Below are positions 63,864 to 64,000 of a stretch of 64,000 nt of DNA, piece after piece; position 1 is the stretch's first letter, and each line of letters starts with the position of its first letter. This DNA is from Fibrobacter succinogenes (lineage in GTDB: Bacteria; Fibrobacterota; Fibrobacteria; Fibrobacterales; Fibrobacteraceae). The notes under the pieces are model-generated. The model was given only the letters and a program-made list of their open reading frames with translations, made no database searches and had not been told where the DNA came from. The position numbers and the translations under genes are program-made. The DNA lies in assembly GCA_902761355.1 (NCBI GenBank), contig CACWJY010000002.1, positions 1 through 64,000 of the forward strand, in the 5' to 3' direction.

Positions 63864-63929
63864 AATGTATAGTTTTTTACACCAAAGTCAAGAGAAATGA
63901 GCCTCAAAATTATTCCTAGTTGGAATAAT
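63864..63929 (-). promoter_or_regulatory. Promoter and upstream palindrome of the MACPF gene
   Basis: On the minus strand TTGACT (63886-63891) and TACATT (63864-63869) are 16 bases apart. Upstream of them is a perfect inverted repeat, ATTATTCC-TAGTT-GGAATAAT (63909-63929), a possible operator. Confidence 0.5.
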
Positions 63930-63940
63930 CTAAATACAGA

Positions 63941-63970
63941 AAAGCGGGCCGCAATGGTCCGCTTTCTTTA
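63941..63970 (+). terminator. Probable plus-strand terminator near the window end
   Basis: AAAGCGGGCC (63941-63950) and GGTCCGCTTT (63956-63965) pair with one G-U on the plus strand (an A-C mismatch on the minus strand), then CTTT. No plus-strand gene lies nearby, so it may serve a short or unrecognised transcript. Confidence 0.4.
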
Positions 63971-64000
63971 AATGCATTTGAGTTGCGTTCGGTTCGGCTA

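Overview
The window looks like chromosomal DNA of a Fibrobacter-type bacterium (phylum Fibrobacterota). The reasons are two lipoproteins plus one toxin-like protein carrying the Fib_succ_major (FISUMP) domain, a TIGR02147-family gene, poly-serine linkers in exported proteins, C-terminal sorting-like domains, a Gram-negative envelope (LptF/LptG, BamD, many beta-barrels) and an anaerobic class III ribonucleotide reductase. Gene density is high and there are no insertion sequences, prophage genes or CRISPR arrays.

Layout. 1-7.5 kb: end of a LysR regulator, an acetyltransferase, an NhaC-type antiporter, and biotin synthesis (bioW-bioF-bioD, with bioA separated by a diguanylate cyclase gene). 7.6-15.8 kb: a VWA lipoprotein, glnK-amtB behind a near-perfect sigma-54 promoter, aconitase and pheT. 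15.8-23 kb: a three-gene operon of surface proteins (two FISUMP lipoproteins and a large GLUG-repeat beta-helix protein). 23-28.3 kb: mazG and dprA with overlapping divergent start codons, ftsB-like, then the anaerobic ribonucleotide reductase operon, in which the glycyl-radical domain is a separate 48-residue gene. 28.5-36.2 kb: SIMPL protein plus sodium symporter, GAF-GGDEF protein, LptG/LptF, BamD. 36.3-43 kb: an outer-membrane protein, a PHP phosphoesterase, a variant rhomboid protease, a TPR membrane protein, tRNA-Thr, a hairpin-rich intergenic stretch, and an XPB-like helicase. 43-50.7 kb: beta-barrel proteins, an M6 metalloprotease, a TIGR02147 protein with its neighbouring LamG-like lipoprotein. 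50.6-58.2 kb: RsmB-type methyltransferase, fmt, trpS, rnd, an unusual 5-formyltetrahydrofolate cyclo-ligase with a TatA-like N-terminus, a SpoU methyltransferase, a third GGDEF protein. 58.2-63.9 kb: three minus-strand lipoprotein genes, encoding a BACON-MACPF-FISUMP pore-former-like protein, a BMP-type binding protein, and a periplasmic-binding-protein domain fused to a legumain-like (C13) cysteine peptidase.

The most unusual features are the split class III ribonucleotide reductase (25.7-28.2 kb) and the MACPF/BMP/binding-protein-legumain neighbourhood (58.3-63.9 kb). The latter resembles an extracytoplasmic attack or sensing module and I do not recognise it as a described system. Everything here is read by eye from sequence and translations; family names are recognition of motifs, not database results.
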